Origin: Bubalus kerabau
Taxonomy: Eukaryota; Chordata; Mammalia; Artiodactyla; Bovidae
Direction of reading: 5' to 3'
DNA: 64,000 bases
Assembly: GCF_029407905.1 (NCBI RefSeq)
Contig: NC_073642.1
Span: forward strand, 4,154,001-4,218,000
A program made the translations under genes and the position numbers. The notes below the pieces were generated by a model that searched no databases, was not told the origin of the DNA, and worked only from the letters and a program-made list of their open reading frames with translations. This document shows positions 10,860-20,918 of the stretch, piece after piece. How positions within the stretch are numbered: the stretch's first letter is position 1; each line of letters starts with the position of its first letter.

Positions 10860-11855
10860 GGCTCACTTGTTCAGCCGCGCTGTGGGGAGGGAGGGAGGGA
10901 TGCTGCAAACAGATAACACTGGCGTGTGCTCGAAGTGCCTCGGCCACACTGGGTCTGCCCCCGCTCACGGCGCGTGTAACCTCCCTGCCCACACTGCTTG
11001 GGCTCTAGGTTGTTCCGCCGGGAACTATCAGAGGCCGGCCCTGGGCTGAGCTCCCAGGTCCAAGCCGCTCAGGTTCAGGCACTCGGGTAGTCCTCAGAGG
11101 CGCAGACTCGGTTGGGCCTGCGTTTTGTGTTCTTCCCAGGTCGAGCAGCTCAGGCGATGAGGTGCTTGGCGGGCGCCAATGCTGCGACTTATCGCCTCCC
11201 CGCCACTCGGTTATCTGGGTGTAAAACCGGCGCACCTTCTCAGGCAGATGTTGACCGTCCAGACCCCCAAGAAGTTTTAGTTAGCAAAGAAGCCTGCTTA
11301 CAGTTTTATAGATAGTGTCTCTCTGGGGCTGCGATTGCCCCCTTCCGGCTCTGGTTGCCTGTCACCGGAGGGGGAGGTCTGCAGCCGGCTATCTCTGTTC
11401 AGTCCTTTGTTCTGTGCGCGGGCCTGGCGGTGTCTTAGGTTAGGGCTGGCTTTTCGCGTGGTAGATATCCCACAGTCTGGTTTGCTAGCCCAAATTATTT
11501 CGCTCAGATAGCGCTCAGGACATTCGGCCCGATTCTTACTCTAAGGGACACAGCCCGTGCCGCACTTCCCTGCCCAGCCCCCGCTTGCTAATGCCGTGTG
11601 CAGGCGTCTGCGCTGCTTCTCCGCTGGGGGAGTTCCCGTAGGGCTCACAATCCGCGATTTTTAATTGTTTATTTTTTTTTTTTTTTCCCCTCCCTTTTAT
11701 GTTGCCCTCTGTGCTTCCAAAGCTCGGCACTGATTCGGCAGTGAGAGGGTTTCCTGGTGTTTGGAAACTTCTCTCTTTTTAAGACTCCCTTCCCGGGACG
11801 GAACTCCGTCCCTCCCTCTTTTGTCTCTTTTTTTGTCTTTTATATTTTTTCCTAC
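9285..11855 (-). other. Putative intron in L1 5' UTR
   Basis: In element orientation the block begins GTAGGAAAAAATA after exon-like AAAGGAG and ends CATCTTTAACGTAG before ATGTTTTATC. Exactly this 2571-base block is missing from the L1 copy at 49685-55450, where AAAAGGAG joins directly to ATGTTTTATC at 49850/49851. The block has GT-AG ends. Exon 1 is 165 bases here and 166 bases in the other copy. A deletion through the 2-base AG microhomology is the alternative. Confidence 0.6.
9770..10380 (-). repeat. A-rich tandem repeat of 150-175 bases in L1 5' UTR
   Basis: Four diverged units each contain 'ggtacaaaattg' (near 9770, 9931, 10107 and 10258) and 'gagtagagtttggaat' (starting at 9819, 9980, 10155 and 10306), followed by an A/G-rich spacer. 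Unit spacings are 161, 175 and 151 bases. It lies wholly inside the putative 5' UTR intron. Runs of A and T continue to about 10560. Confidence 0.85.
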
Positions 11856-12021
11856 CTCCTTTCGAAGAGTTGGGCTGCTTTTCTGGGTGCCTGATGTCCT
11901 CTGCCGGCATTCGGAAGTTGTTTTGTGGAATTTACTCGATGTTTAAATGCTCTTTTGATGAATTTGTGGGGGAGAAAGTGTTCTCCCCGTCCTACTCCTC
12001 CGCCATCTTGGCTCCTCCCCC

Positions 12022-12034
12022 AGAAGAGGTTTTT
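12022..12034 (+). repeat. Right target-site duplication of full-length L1
   Basis: AGAAGAGGTTTTT repeats the sequence at 3602-3614 exactly. The following bases are ACC, so the nick that primed first-strand synthesis was TTTTT/A on the plus strand, matching the L1 endonuclease consensus. Confidence 0.9.
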
Positions 12035-12486
12035 ACCATGAAAATTGCATTCACTGATACAGATCTCCACAATGTTATGCACATACCTAAAATTGTGGCT
12101 TTTTCAAGAGAATTTTCTAAGCACAATAAACAATAACTATTTTGTGACTGAAATCACAGGTGTGTATAAGAGCAGTTTTGGACCTTAGCAGTGGCTAAGA
12201 TCCACTGCTATGGTTGGGAAGATATCATTTGCTACACCATTTATGTATATAATACCTGGAGCAAATATGACTGTCACATCAGCAGCTATGGTTGTAATCT
12301 AACCACTTTCAAGGTGTAAGAGTGATCTTCCTCTCCTTTGCAGTGAAAACCCTGATAATCTAACATTCCATAAACACTCCCCCATAGTTAAGTGTACGTC
12401 ACTGAATGGCTATACATTTTAATGTACCAAAGCTTGGTTTTCGTTATTACTTATCCTTCCCACATTCTGGACGCTGTCTATTGGAA
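12035..12486. other. Single-copy flank, nothing recognised
   Basis: This is the continuation of the pre-insertion locus (the sequence after the L1). No gene or nameable repeat is seen. Confidence 0.5.
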
Positions 12487-12917
12487 GTTCAGTTCAGTTC
12501 AGTTGCTCAGTCATGTCTGACTTTTTGCGACCCCATGGACTGCAGCATGTCAGCTTCCCTGTCCACCACCAACTCCCGGAGCTTGCTCAAACTCATGTCC
12601 ATCAGGTCGGTGATGCCATCCAACCAATCTCATCCTCTGTTGTCCCCTTCTCCTCCTGCCTTACAGGGATTTCCAAGCATCAGGGTCTTTTTCAGCAAGT
12701 CAGTTCTTCATATCAGATGGCCAAAGTATTGGAGCTTCAGCTTTAGCATCAGTCCTTCCAATGAATCTTCAGGACTGATTTCCTTTAGGGTTGACTGGTT
12801 GGATTTCCTTGCAGTCCAAGGGACTCTCAAGAGTCTTCTCCAACACCACAGTTCAGAAGCATCAACTCTTCAGTGCTCAGCCTTCTTTATGGTCCAGCTC
12901 TCACATTCATACATATG
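12487..12917 (-). mobile_element. BovB LINE 3' fragment
   Basis: A 5'-truncated BovB copy in reverse. It begins on the plus strand with the BovB terminal short repeat (TTCAGTTCAGTTCAG). It then encodes, on minus, remnants of the BovB C-terminus (KLKL.YF, SLEKTL and W.DGI patterns). Only a weak TTGGAA match is seen in the two flanks, so the duplication is not established. Confidence 0.9.
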
Positions 12918-13108
12918 AGAGTTGGAAACTCTCTGTTGGAAACCATCTGTTGGAAACTTAGTAAGAAAATGTAATTTCTTCTTACATGTGAGGAAACAGA
13001 AAGAGTTTTGAATAGAAATGGTTTATTGGGTTACAAAGGACAAAACAAAGGTTTGGTCTAAGATTGTTAATTGAACAAACAGATATAGATCTTCCTGTCA
13101 TCTGATTT

Positions 13109-13241
13109 CAAAGAACCCTCTCATGTTGATATATGGCAAAACCAATACAATATTGTAAAGTTAAAAAATAAAATTAAGTTAAATTAAAAAAAAAGAAAAC
13201 AAAACAAACAAAAAACAAACAAACAAAGAACCCTGTCTCAT
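13109..13241 (+). mobile_element. Very short L1 3'-end insertion with duplications
   Basis: Only about 100 bases of L1-BT 3' end and tail (13125-13223, 'atatggcaaaaccaatacaat' type sequence then an A-rich tail) are present. They are flanked by CAAAGAACCCTCTCAT (13109-13124) and CAAAGAACCCTGTCTCAT (13224-13241), a duplication differing by a 2-base indel. Confidence 0.8.
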
Positions 13242-13564
13242 TAAGTCTGCATTCTGGGTCTCTCTCAGCCTCTCTTGTGAACCACTCTCTGGAAGACTCC
13301 TTACACCTCACAGATTATCACTGTTGTTAATACATTTGGCAAACCAGAGGAGACAGTGGAGATTCTGCTGTTACCTGTGCTTAGGTGGAGATGTCTCCAT
13401 TAGAAGTACTTGTTGGGAGTTAGTTCTGTAAATGGGGTTTTGCTGAACCCTTACCTGCATTGGAAGGAGAAATCCTTAGGCCCTTGACACAGATGTGGCT
13501 CAGAAAGGCCACATATAAAGAAGAACACAAACAGGTAGATGAATGAGAAGAAAAAAGCCACTTT

Positions 13565-13957
13565 ATTCTTCCAGGCTTGATACTTCAAATTGTGGTGCTG
13601 CAGAAGACTCTTGAGAGTCCCTGGGACAGCATGAAAATCAGACCAATCAATCCCAAAGAAAATGAACACTGAATATTCACTGGAAGGACTGATGCTGAAG
13701 CTCCAATACTTTGGCCACCTGATGCGAAGAGCTGATTCATTGGAAGATATCCTGATGCTGGGAAAGATCGAAGACTGGAGGAGAAGCGGATGACAGAGGA
13801 TGAGATGACTGGATGGCATCACTGACTCAATGAACATGAATTTGAGCAAACTCTGGGAGATAGTGAAGGACAGAGAAGCCTGGCATGCTGCAGTTCATGG
13901 GGTCACAAAGATTTGGACACAGCTTAGTGACTGAACAACACCGACATTCTTCCAGGC
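13565..13957 (+). mobile_element. BovB LINE 3' fragment with exact 12-base duplication
   Basis: The insert (13577-13945) is a 5'-truncated BovB in plus orientation ending in 'gtgactgaacaac'. ATTCTTCCAGGC at 13565-13576 is repeated exactly at 13946-13957. The open frame on minus at 13451-13849 is a shadow. Confidence 0.88.
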
Positions 13958-14130
13958 AATAATTCTTTCAAGAAAGCCAAACTGTGATTCTCTCAAGCTT
14001 CCCATAGATAAGAATTATCTTCTTGCAAACCCCTAGCTCTGGGGTTTCTGTGTTGCTAGCAGCAAAATCTCAATGTCTGTCTCTACTTAAAACATTTTTT
14101 ATGACACAAATGAACTTGTCTACAAGACAG

Positions 14131-14420
14131 AAACAGACTTAAAGACATAAAGAACAGACTTGTGGTTACCAGGGCAGGCTGTAGGGTAGGGGTGGGATAG
14201 ATTGGGAGTTTGGGGTTAGCAGATGCAAACTATCATACATAGAATGGATAAACAGCAATGTCCTACTGTACAGCAGAGGAGCTCTCTTTAATATCCTATG
14301 ATAAATCATTATGGGAAAAATATGAAAAAATAATATATATTTGTATGTATAACTGAATCACTCTGCAGTACAGCAGAAATTATCACATTATAAATCAACT
14401 ATACTGTAATTAGAAAAATC
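14131..14420 (+). mobile_element. L1 3' UTR fragment, older family
   Basis: The sequence follows the common artiodactyl L1 3' end: 'gacttgtggttaccagggcagg', 'tagaatggataaacagcaatgtcctactgtacagca', 'aaatcaactatactgtaatta'. No ORF is retained. AT-rich 'tttctaat' repeats follow to about 14480. Confidence 0.75.
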
Positions 14421-15794
14421 ATTTCTAATTACATTTTATTTATTTCTAATAAATAAATTTCTAATTTTCTAAAAAATCAGAAAATGTAATATTTCCTATA
14501 GAAATTTTACAAATTTCTCATAAATGGAATCTTTCAAAAAATGCTGGAAATTCAAAGAGGACCCCAAACTCTTAGTATTAAGCATATTTCTGTCTGAAAT
14601 ATCTTGAAATGACAATTCCTTGGAGTTTAGCTTGACTAGGTCTAATCTTGGCTAGACCATAAAATGTTTATTTTTCTTCATCGGCTTAGATATACAGCTT
14701 GCAATTTTTTAGATCACGCTTCCTCCGTAATTGGCAGATTCTACAATACAGCACAGCTAGAATCTGTGTTTGAGAAGGAGAAGAAAGTGTGCAATATTTT
14801 TTTCTGTCATTATACAGGATGACTAACAGCCATTGAAACACTTCCATCTCGATATTCTTTATCTATTTTCACAAATAATCTTTCTACCTCACAGGTATCT
14901 TCTCTATTTAAAAACTTCCCAAGAAAATGATTGTTGTTCCTACAATTACAATTTTCAGCCTAGAAGATGTATTATAGTTTATTATCAATATATCAATATT
15001 TCTCCTGTTTCCTGTAGACTAAGGAGCGGTCATTTCAGAATAAGTGGGAAAATAAGCACAAACAAGAATACAGAGGACCAGAAAGCAGCAGAATTCAGGG
15101 CCACAGATGGATTCAATAGATTTTTCATCCCTGACACTCATGCTATAAGTCTTATACTAAGTTAGCGATGAAATAATCAAAGCATAGCAGGCTTGCAGCC
15201 ACACCAATACTCTTTACTGATATTGATCTGAATAAGAACCTCGGGAAGGCATATTTGAAAATAAGAACCCTGAGAAAGTGTCAAAAAACCTAAAACATGG
15301 GTTTTGAAGGTAGATTCAATCCTTTGCAGGAAACTGCCCATTGAGAATAAGCCCTCTGAAAATATGAGGAGGCAGACCTCTCTGCTTTCACAAACAGTGG
15401 ATGTAAATCCCTAAAAGTGAGAGCTGCTGGAAGAGTTGGCCCCTCTGCCTGGTTGGCCAGGCAAAGAGGAGTTCATGCCCAGGGAACTTGGAGAGCCGAG
15501 AGCCGAATCCAGAGCTGGATCAGAGGGGATCAGTGGCTAGCGGAGAATATTCTCAATGTGTGCCTGGGAAGCGCCAGAAAAGAACTTGAATTTCTAAAAA
15601 CCAAGATCAATAGCACTGGCCTTGCCTGGGGTATGGTAGCAACTAGGGGTGAGTGAGGGAAGTGGAGTGGCTGTGGAAGCCTTCACTCTTTGGTGCTCAG
15701 CCGCTTCTGGAGGGCCTGGGCCACACCCCCGCAATGACGTCATCTTCATATGCAGACCATCCCCAAGTAAGCTGTGGCTGTGCAGCACAGGGGG
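14421..15794. other. Single-copy sequence, nothing recognised
   Basis: Apart from short AT-rich repetition at the left end I see no nameable element. Frames at 14833-15165 and 15417-15656 have no recognisable domains, splice context or family resemblance. Confidence 0.45.
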
Positions 15795-15935
15795 GCTATA
15801 CTTAACACTTTATAATAACCTATAAGGGAAAAAAAATCTGAAAAAAAAGATATATATGTACTTATAACTGAATTACACTGTTTTACACTTCAAACTAACA
15901 CAGTACTATAAATCAACTATATTTATATTTATATT
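15795..15935 (+). mobile_element. L1 3' UTR fragment, older family
   Basis: 'taataacctataagggaaa', 'tatgtacttataactgaatt' and 'tataaatcaactatattt' follow the same artiodactyl L1 3' end as the element at 14131-14420. Confidence 0.65.
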
Positions 15936-15985
15936 GCTGATAAAGTTGAAGTAAAAGAAGAGGATTTAACTTCCTGTCAGAAACA

Positions 15986-16272
15986 ACTGCTGCTGCTGCT
16001 GCTGCTGCTAAGTCTCTTCAGTCGTGTCTGACTCTGTGCGACCCCATAAATGGCAGCCCACCAGGCTCCGCCATCCTTGGGATTCTCCAGGCAAGAACAC
16101 TGGAGTGGGTTGCCATTTCCTTCTCCAATGCATGAAAGTGAAAAGTGAAAGTGAAGTCACTCAGTGGTGTCCAACTCTTCACGACCCCATGGACTGCAGC
16201 CTACCAGGCTCCTCCGTTCATGGAATTTTCCAGGCAAGAGTACTGGAGTAGGGTGCCATTGCCTTCTCCGGT
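15986..16272 (-). mobile_element. Bov-A2 SINE
   Basis: A dimeric BovA SINE in reverse. The (GCT)n tract at its left end is the element's 3' terminal repeat. Two BovA units follow ('gtctgactctgtgcgacccc' and 'gtccaactcttcacgacccc'), separated by 'aatgcatgaaagtgaaaagtgaaag'. The trinucleotide run belongs to the SINE. Confidence 0.92.
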
Positions 16273-16507
16273 CAGACACAACTAAATCAGCTCAAATATA
16301 TAAAACAATGATTTTCAGATATTGGACATCAGGCATCACAGTACAATGATCCCTGAAAGAGATGAAAAAACACAGAAGTTAATGATGATCACCCAGCTTA
16401 CTGCCTAGAGTAAATTCCAGACTTCAACACAAGATAGGAAATCCAGGTTGCATTCAATGATCTCTTTAAGTTGAAAAAATATACCTTGTCTTAGAGTCTA
16501 TTTGTCT
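16273..16507. other. Short single-copy gap
   Basis: Nothing recognised. Confidence 0.4.
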
Positions 16508-16612
16508 GACACTGGAGAAGGGAATGCTAGCCACTGCAGTATTGTTGTCTGGAGAATTCCATGGACAAAGGAATCTGGCAAGCTACAGTCCATAAGGTCA
16601 CAAAGAGTCTGA
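16508..16612 (+). mobile_element. Bov-tA SINE fragment
   Basis: A diverged piece: 'actggagaagggaatgctagcc', 'gtctggagaattccatggaca', 'ctacagtccataaggtcacaaagagtc'. It abuts the old L1 sequence to its right. Confidence 0.75.
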
Positions 16613-17570
16613 TATAAGTATTGCTACCCTAGCTTTCTTTTGGTTTCCATTTGCAACTTTTTCCATTCCCTCATTTTCAGCTTGTGGTGTGTTTTTATAT
16701 TTGAAGTGAGTCTATTGTAGACAGGATATGTATAAATCTTATTTTGCAGTTACTTATCTTTTTATTGGAGAATTTAGTCCATTTACAGTTAAAGAAATTC
16801 TTGATAAGTATCCATCGTCATTTTGTTAACTGTTTTCTAGTTGTTTTGGCATTTCCTCTCTGTTTCTTTCTCTCTTTCTTTGTGATTTCATGACTTTAGT
16901 GAAATGCTTATGTTTTTTTCACTGTCTTTTTAAAATTTATACACGTTTTTGCTTTTTGATTACCATGAGGGGTACCTATAACAGTCTATCTTAAGTTGAT
17001 AACAACTTAAAATTGATCTCATTATAAATCTTAATGTTATTACTCATTAAACATTAAAGATGTTTAATGCTTTTGATGTCTTATGTATTTCTTAAATAAT
17101 TATTATAATCACAGATATTTTTACTATTTTTGTCTTTTAACCTTCCTACTAGATTTATAATGATTAATCCTTTACTTTTACTTTCCCAGTGCAATTTTTT
17201 TACTTTCCCAGTGAGATTTGTTCTTTTATATATTTTCTTGTTATCAATTAGTGCCCCTTCTTTTCAGCTTAATGATGTCCTTTTAACATTTCTCATAGTG
17301 CTTGTTTAGTGGTGATGAACTATTTTAGCTTTTTCTTATCTGGAAAACATTTTTATCTCTCCTTCAACTCTGAATAATAATTTTGCCTGATAGAGTTTTA
17401 TTAGTTGGAAGTTATTTTCCTCTCAATTATTTGAATACATTGCCCCACTCCCTTAAGGACTGCAAAGTTTCTGTTGAAATATCTGCTGGTTATCTTATGA
17501 GGGTTCTCTTGCGTATAACTAGTTGTTTTCCTCTTGATGCCTTTAAAATTCTCTCTTTAGCTTTATTTAT
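16613..17570 (-). mobile_element. Older L1, left segment (ORF2 start to ORF1 end)
   Basis: In reverse this carries degenerate ORF2 endonuclease sequence ('agtattgctaccctagctttcttttgg'), an inter-ORF region, and the ORF1 C-terminal region near 17300-17560 ('tatctctccttcaactctgaataat', 'gtttctgttgaaatatctgctgg'). No frame is intact. The rest of the element resumes at 19769 after a younger L1. Confidence 0.75.
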
Positions 17571-19768
17571 TTTTTTTTTGTTTGTTTTTTATTTTATTTT
17601 ATTTTATTTTTAAACTTTACATAATTGTATTAGTTTTGCCAAATATCAAAATGAATCTGCCACAGGTATACATGTGTTCCCCATCCTGAACCCTCCTCCC
17701 TCCTCCCTCCTCCCTCCCCATTCCATCCCTCTGGATCGTCCCAGTGCACCAGCCCCAAGCATCCAGTATCGTGCATCAAACCTGGACTGGCAACTCGTTT
17801 CATACATGATATTTTACATGTTTCAATGCCATTCTCCCAAATCTTCCCACCCTCTCCCTCTCACAGAGTCCATAAGACTGTTCTATACATCAGTGTCTCT
17901 TTTGCTGTCTCGTACACAGGGTTATTGTTACCATCTTTCTAAATTCCATATATATGCGTTAGTATACTGTATTGGTGTTTTTCTTTCTGGCTTACTTCAC
18001 TCTGTATAATAGGCTCCAGTTTCATCCACCTCATTAGAACTGATTCAAATGTATTCTTTTTAATGGCTGAGTAATACTCCATTGTGTATATGTACCACAG
18101 CTTTCTTATCCATTCATCTGCTGATGGACATCTAGGTTGCTTCCATGTCCTGGCTATTATAAACAGTGCTGCGATGAACATTGGGGTACACGTGTCTCTC
18201 CCCCTTCTGGTTTCCTCAGTGTGTATGCCCAGCAGTGGGATTGCTGGATCATAAGGCAGTTCTATTTCCAGTTTTTTAAAGGAATCTCCACACTGTTCTC
18301 CATAGTGGCTGTACTAGTTTGCATTCCCACCAACAGTGGAAGAGGGTTCCCTTTTCTCCACACCCTCTCCAGCATTTATTACTTGTAGACTTTTGGATCG
18401 CAGCCATTCTGACTGGTGTGAAATGGTACCTCATAGTGGTTTTGATTTGCATTTCTCTGATAATGAGTGATGTTGAGCATCTTTTCATGTGTTTGTTAGC
18501 CATCTGTATGTCTTCTTTGGAGAAATGTCTATTTAGTTCTTTGGCCCATTTTTTGATTGGGTCATTTATTTTTCTGGAGTTGAGCTGTAGGAGTTGCTTG
18601 TATATTTTTGAGATTAGTTGTTTGTCAGTTGCTTCATTTGCTATTATCTTCTCCCATTCTGAAGGCTGTCTTTTCACCTTGCTAATAGTTTCCTTTGATG
18701 TGCAGAAGCTTTTAGGGTTAATTAGGTCCCATTTGTTTATTTTTGCTTTTATTTCCAATATTCTGGGAGGTGGGTCATAGAGGATCCTGCTGTGATGTAC
18801 GTCGGAGAGTGTTTTTCCTATGTTCTCCTCTAGGAGTTTTGTAGTTTCTGGTCTTAGGTTTAGATCTTTAATCCATTTTGAGTTTATCTTTGTGTATAGT
18901 GTTAGAAAGTGTTCTATTTTCATTCTTTTACAAGTGGTTGACCAGATTTCCCAGCACCACTTGTTAAAGAGATTGTCTTTAATCCATTGTATATTCTTGC
19001 CTCCTTTGTCAAAGATAAGGTGTCCATATGTGCGTGGATTTATCTCTGGGCTTTCTATTTTGTTCCATTGATCTATATTTCTGTCTTTGTGCCAGTACCA
19101 TACTGTCTTGATGACTGTGGCTTTGTAGTAGAGCCTGAAGTCAGGCAGGTTGATTCCTCCAGTTCCATTCTTCTTTCTCAAGATCGCTTTGGCTATTTGA
19201 GGTTTTTTGTATTTCCATACAAATTGTGAAATTATTTGTTCTAGCACTGTGAAGAATGCTGTTGGTAGCTTGATAGGGATTGCATTGAATCTATAGATTG
19301 CTTTGGGTAGTATACTCATTTTCACTATATTGATTCTTCCAATCCATGAACATGGTATATTTCTCCATCTGTTAGTGTCCTCTTTGATTTCTTTCACCAG
19401 TGTTTTATAGTTTTCTATATATAGGTCTTTAGTTTCTTTAGATAGATATATCCCTAAGTATTTTATTCTTTCCGTTGCAATGGTGAATGGAATTGTTTCC
19501 TTAATTTCTCTTTCTGTTTTCTCATTATTAGTGTATAGGAATGCAAGGGATTTCTGGGTGTTGATTTTATATCCTGCAACTTTACTATAGTCATTGATTA
19601 GTTGTAGTAATTTTCTGGTGGAGTCTTTAGGGTTTTCTATGTAGAGGATCATGTCATCTGCAAATAGTGAGAGTTTTACTTCTTCTTTTCCAATTTGGAT
19701 TCCTTTTATTTCTTTTTCTTCTCTGATTTCTGTGGCCAAAACTTCCAAAACTATGTTGAATAGTAATT
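17571..19768 (-). mobile_element. 5'-truncated young L1-BT inserted in the older L1
   Basis: It has a 3' tail and 3' UTR at 17571-17935, with a CCTCC-rich strand at about 17690-17730 (G-rich in element orientation), then the 3' half of ORF2. The 5' truncation is at about 19768, inside the reverse transcriptase region. Flanking old-L1 sequence continues on both sides. I could not identify a clear target-site duplication. Confidence 0.9.
17939..19748 (-). pseudogene. L1 ORF2 3' half with one frameshift
   Basis: Residues match the intact ORF2 from just before the FADDM motif to the C-terminal HIYGI. The frame is open from 19748 to 18276 (490 codons) and again from 18181 to 17939. The two are separated by a frameshift near 18277, where the plus strand reads TTTTTTAAAGGA and the intact copy reads TTTTTTAAGGA. 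The endonuclease is absent. It cannot act autonomously. Confidence 0.9.
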
Positions 19769-20700
19769 ATAATGTGTCTTGGAGTTGACCTCTTTGGGTT
19801 CATTTTGTTTGGACTCCCTTTGATTCTTAGATATATGTTTCCTTCCCCAGGTTGAGGAAGCTTTCCGATATTATTTCTTCAAATAAGTTCTTTGCCTCCT
19901 CTCTCTTGTCGTCTTCTGGAACCCCTATACTGTGAATGTTAATAGATAGTTTCCCAGAGGTCTCTTAAACTGTCTTCAATTTTTAAAATTATTTCATCTT
20001 TTTTTCTGTTCAACTTGGGTACTTTCCACTAATCTGTCTTCCAATTCACTGAGCCATTTCTCTGTAATCTAATCTATTATTGATTCCTTCTGGTGTATTT
20101 TTTTAAATGTTTAGTTATTGTATTCTTCAACTCTGGTTCCTCTTTATATTTTTGAACTTTTTGTTAAATGACTCACTCTGTTCATCCATTCTTTTCTGTA
20201 ATTAATTGAGCATCTTCATGATCATTACCTTGAACTCCTTACTGGATAGATTATTTCCACTTCACTCAGTTCTTCTGGAGTTTTGTCTTATTCCCTGTTT
20301 TGGAACATATTCCTGCATCTCCTTATTTTGCCTACTTATCTGTGTTTATTTCTATGTCTTATGTGGTTTGGATACATTCCCCAATTTTAGAGAAGTGGCC
20401 TTATGTAGGAAATGTCTTAAGCACACCCTTCTCTGGTCGGCAGAGTGATATGCTCTTGGTGTGCCCCTTATGTGGGCTCCTTCGGCTCTTCTTTTGTGGC
20501 ACGGCTGGTTCCTGTGGGTGCACTGGTAGGGAGGACTGACCTCTGGTCCACTCGGCTGCCAATGTAGTATGCCAGTGTGGCTGCCTCACATGGCATTGCT
20601 GGCCCATTCCTGGCATGGCTGGCTGTGTGGTCCAGGTGTCCAAGAGCTATATTAGCACTGGCTTAGAAAGATTAGCAGGAGAAGAATATATAGATTTTAT
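19769..20700 (-). mobile_element. Older L1, right segment (ORF1 and 5' UTR)
   Basis: Degenerate ORF1 sequence resumes here ('ataatgtgtcttggagttgacc', 'cttccccaggttgaggaag', 'ttcttctggagtttt'). A GC-rich 5' UTR-like part follows from about 20400. Order and orientation match the segment at 16613-17570, so both come from one element. Confidence 0.7.
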
Positions 20701-20715
20701 TCTGTTTACACATCA

Positions 20716-20918
20716 GGCTTCCCTGATAGCTCAGGTGGTGAAGAATCCGCCTAAAATGCAGGAGATGTGGGTTCGATTCTTGGATCAGAAAGATCCTCTA
20801 GAGAAGGGAATGGGAAACCATGCCAGTATTCTTGCCTGGAGAATCCCATGGACAGTGGAGCCTGGAGGGCTACAGGCCATGAGGTCACAAAGAGTTGGAC
20901 TCAACTGAGTGACTAATA
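20716..20918 (+). mobile_element. Bov-tA SINE
   Basis: A complete forward copy: tRNA-like head (GGCTTCCCTGATAGCTCAG, 'gtgggttcgattc'), then BovA body ('ttcttgcctggagaatcccatgg', 'gtcacaaagagttggac'). Confidence 0.92.

Larger units (their letters stand above)
8774..12020 (-). promoter_or_regulatory. L1 5' UTR with internal promoter
   Basis: This leader of about 3.2 kb lies between the L1 5' end and ORF1. The first 1.15 kb of the element (10860-12020) is CpG-rich. A perfect YY1 core (CGCCATCTTG on plus) lies near the very end, 10-20 bases inside the element, as in human L1 where YY1 fixes the start site. An A-rich segment with tandem repeats fills 9770-10560. Short open frames here show no sign of coding. 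Promoter activity is inferred from L1 biology, not shown by sequence. Confidence 0.8.
3615..12021 (-). mobile_element. Full-length bovine L1 (L1-BT type), apparently intact
   Basis: This is an autonomous non-LTR retrotransposon of about 8.4 kb in reverse orientation. In element order it has a 5' end with the YY1-type CCGCCATCTTG motif (plus strand 12000-12010), a 3.2 kb 5' UTR, ORF1 (8773-7847), a 51-base spacer, ORF2 (7795-3977), a 3' UTR of about 340 bases with a G-rich tract, and a poly(A) tail (poly(T) 3611-3638). Both ORFs are uninterrupted and full length. Exact flanking duplications and a TTTTT/A nick site show normal target-primed insertion. Intact ORFs and clean duplications argue for a recent insertion, possibly still active or polymorphic in the population. 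Confidence 0.95.

Noticed and set aside
10867..12136. Open frames and CpG density at 10.9-12.1 kb suggesting a gene promoter CpG island
   Set aside because: The sequence is the L1 5' UTR; its homologue is at 49.7 kb. Frames are short and not conserved.
14833..15165. 110-codon open frame
   Set aside because: No recognisable domain, no start context or splice signals, and AT-rich single-copy DNA.
15986..16012. (GCT)n trinucleotide repeat as a coding repeat
   Set aside because: It is the 3' terminal repeat of a Bov-A2 SINE, seen again at 28846.
18319..18780. 153-codon plus-strand frame
   Set aside because: Antisense shadow of the L1 ORF2 fragment; it repeats the frame seen at 4296-4817.
20716..20790. 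tRNA-like segment
   Set aside because: It is the tRNA-derived head of a Bov-tA SINE, with no acceptor stem or CCA context of a tRNA gene.
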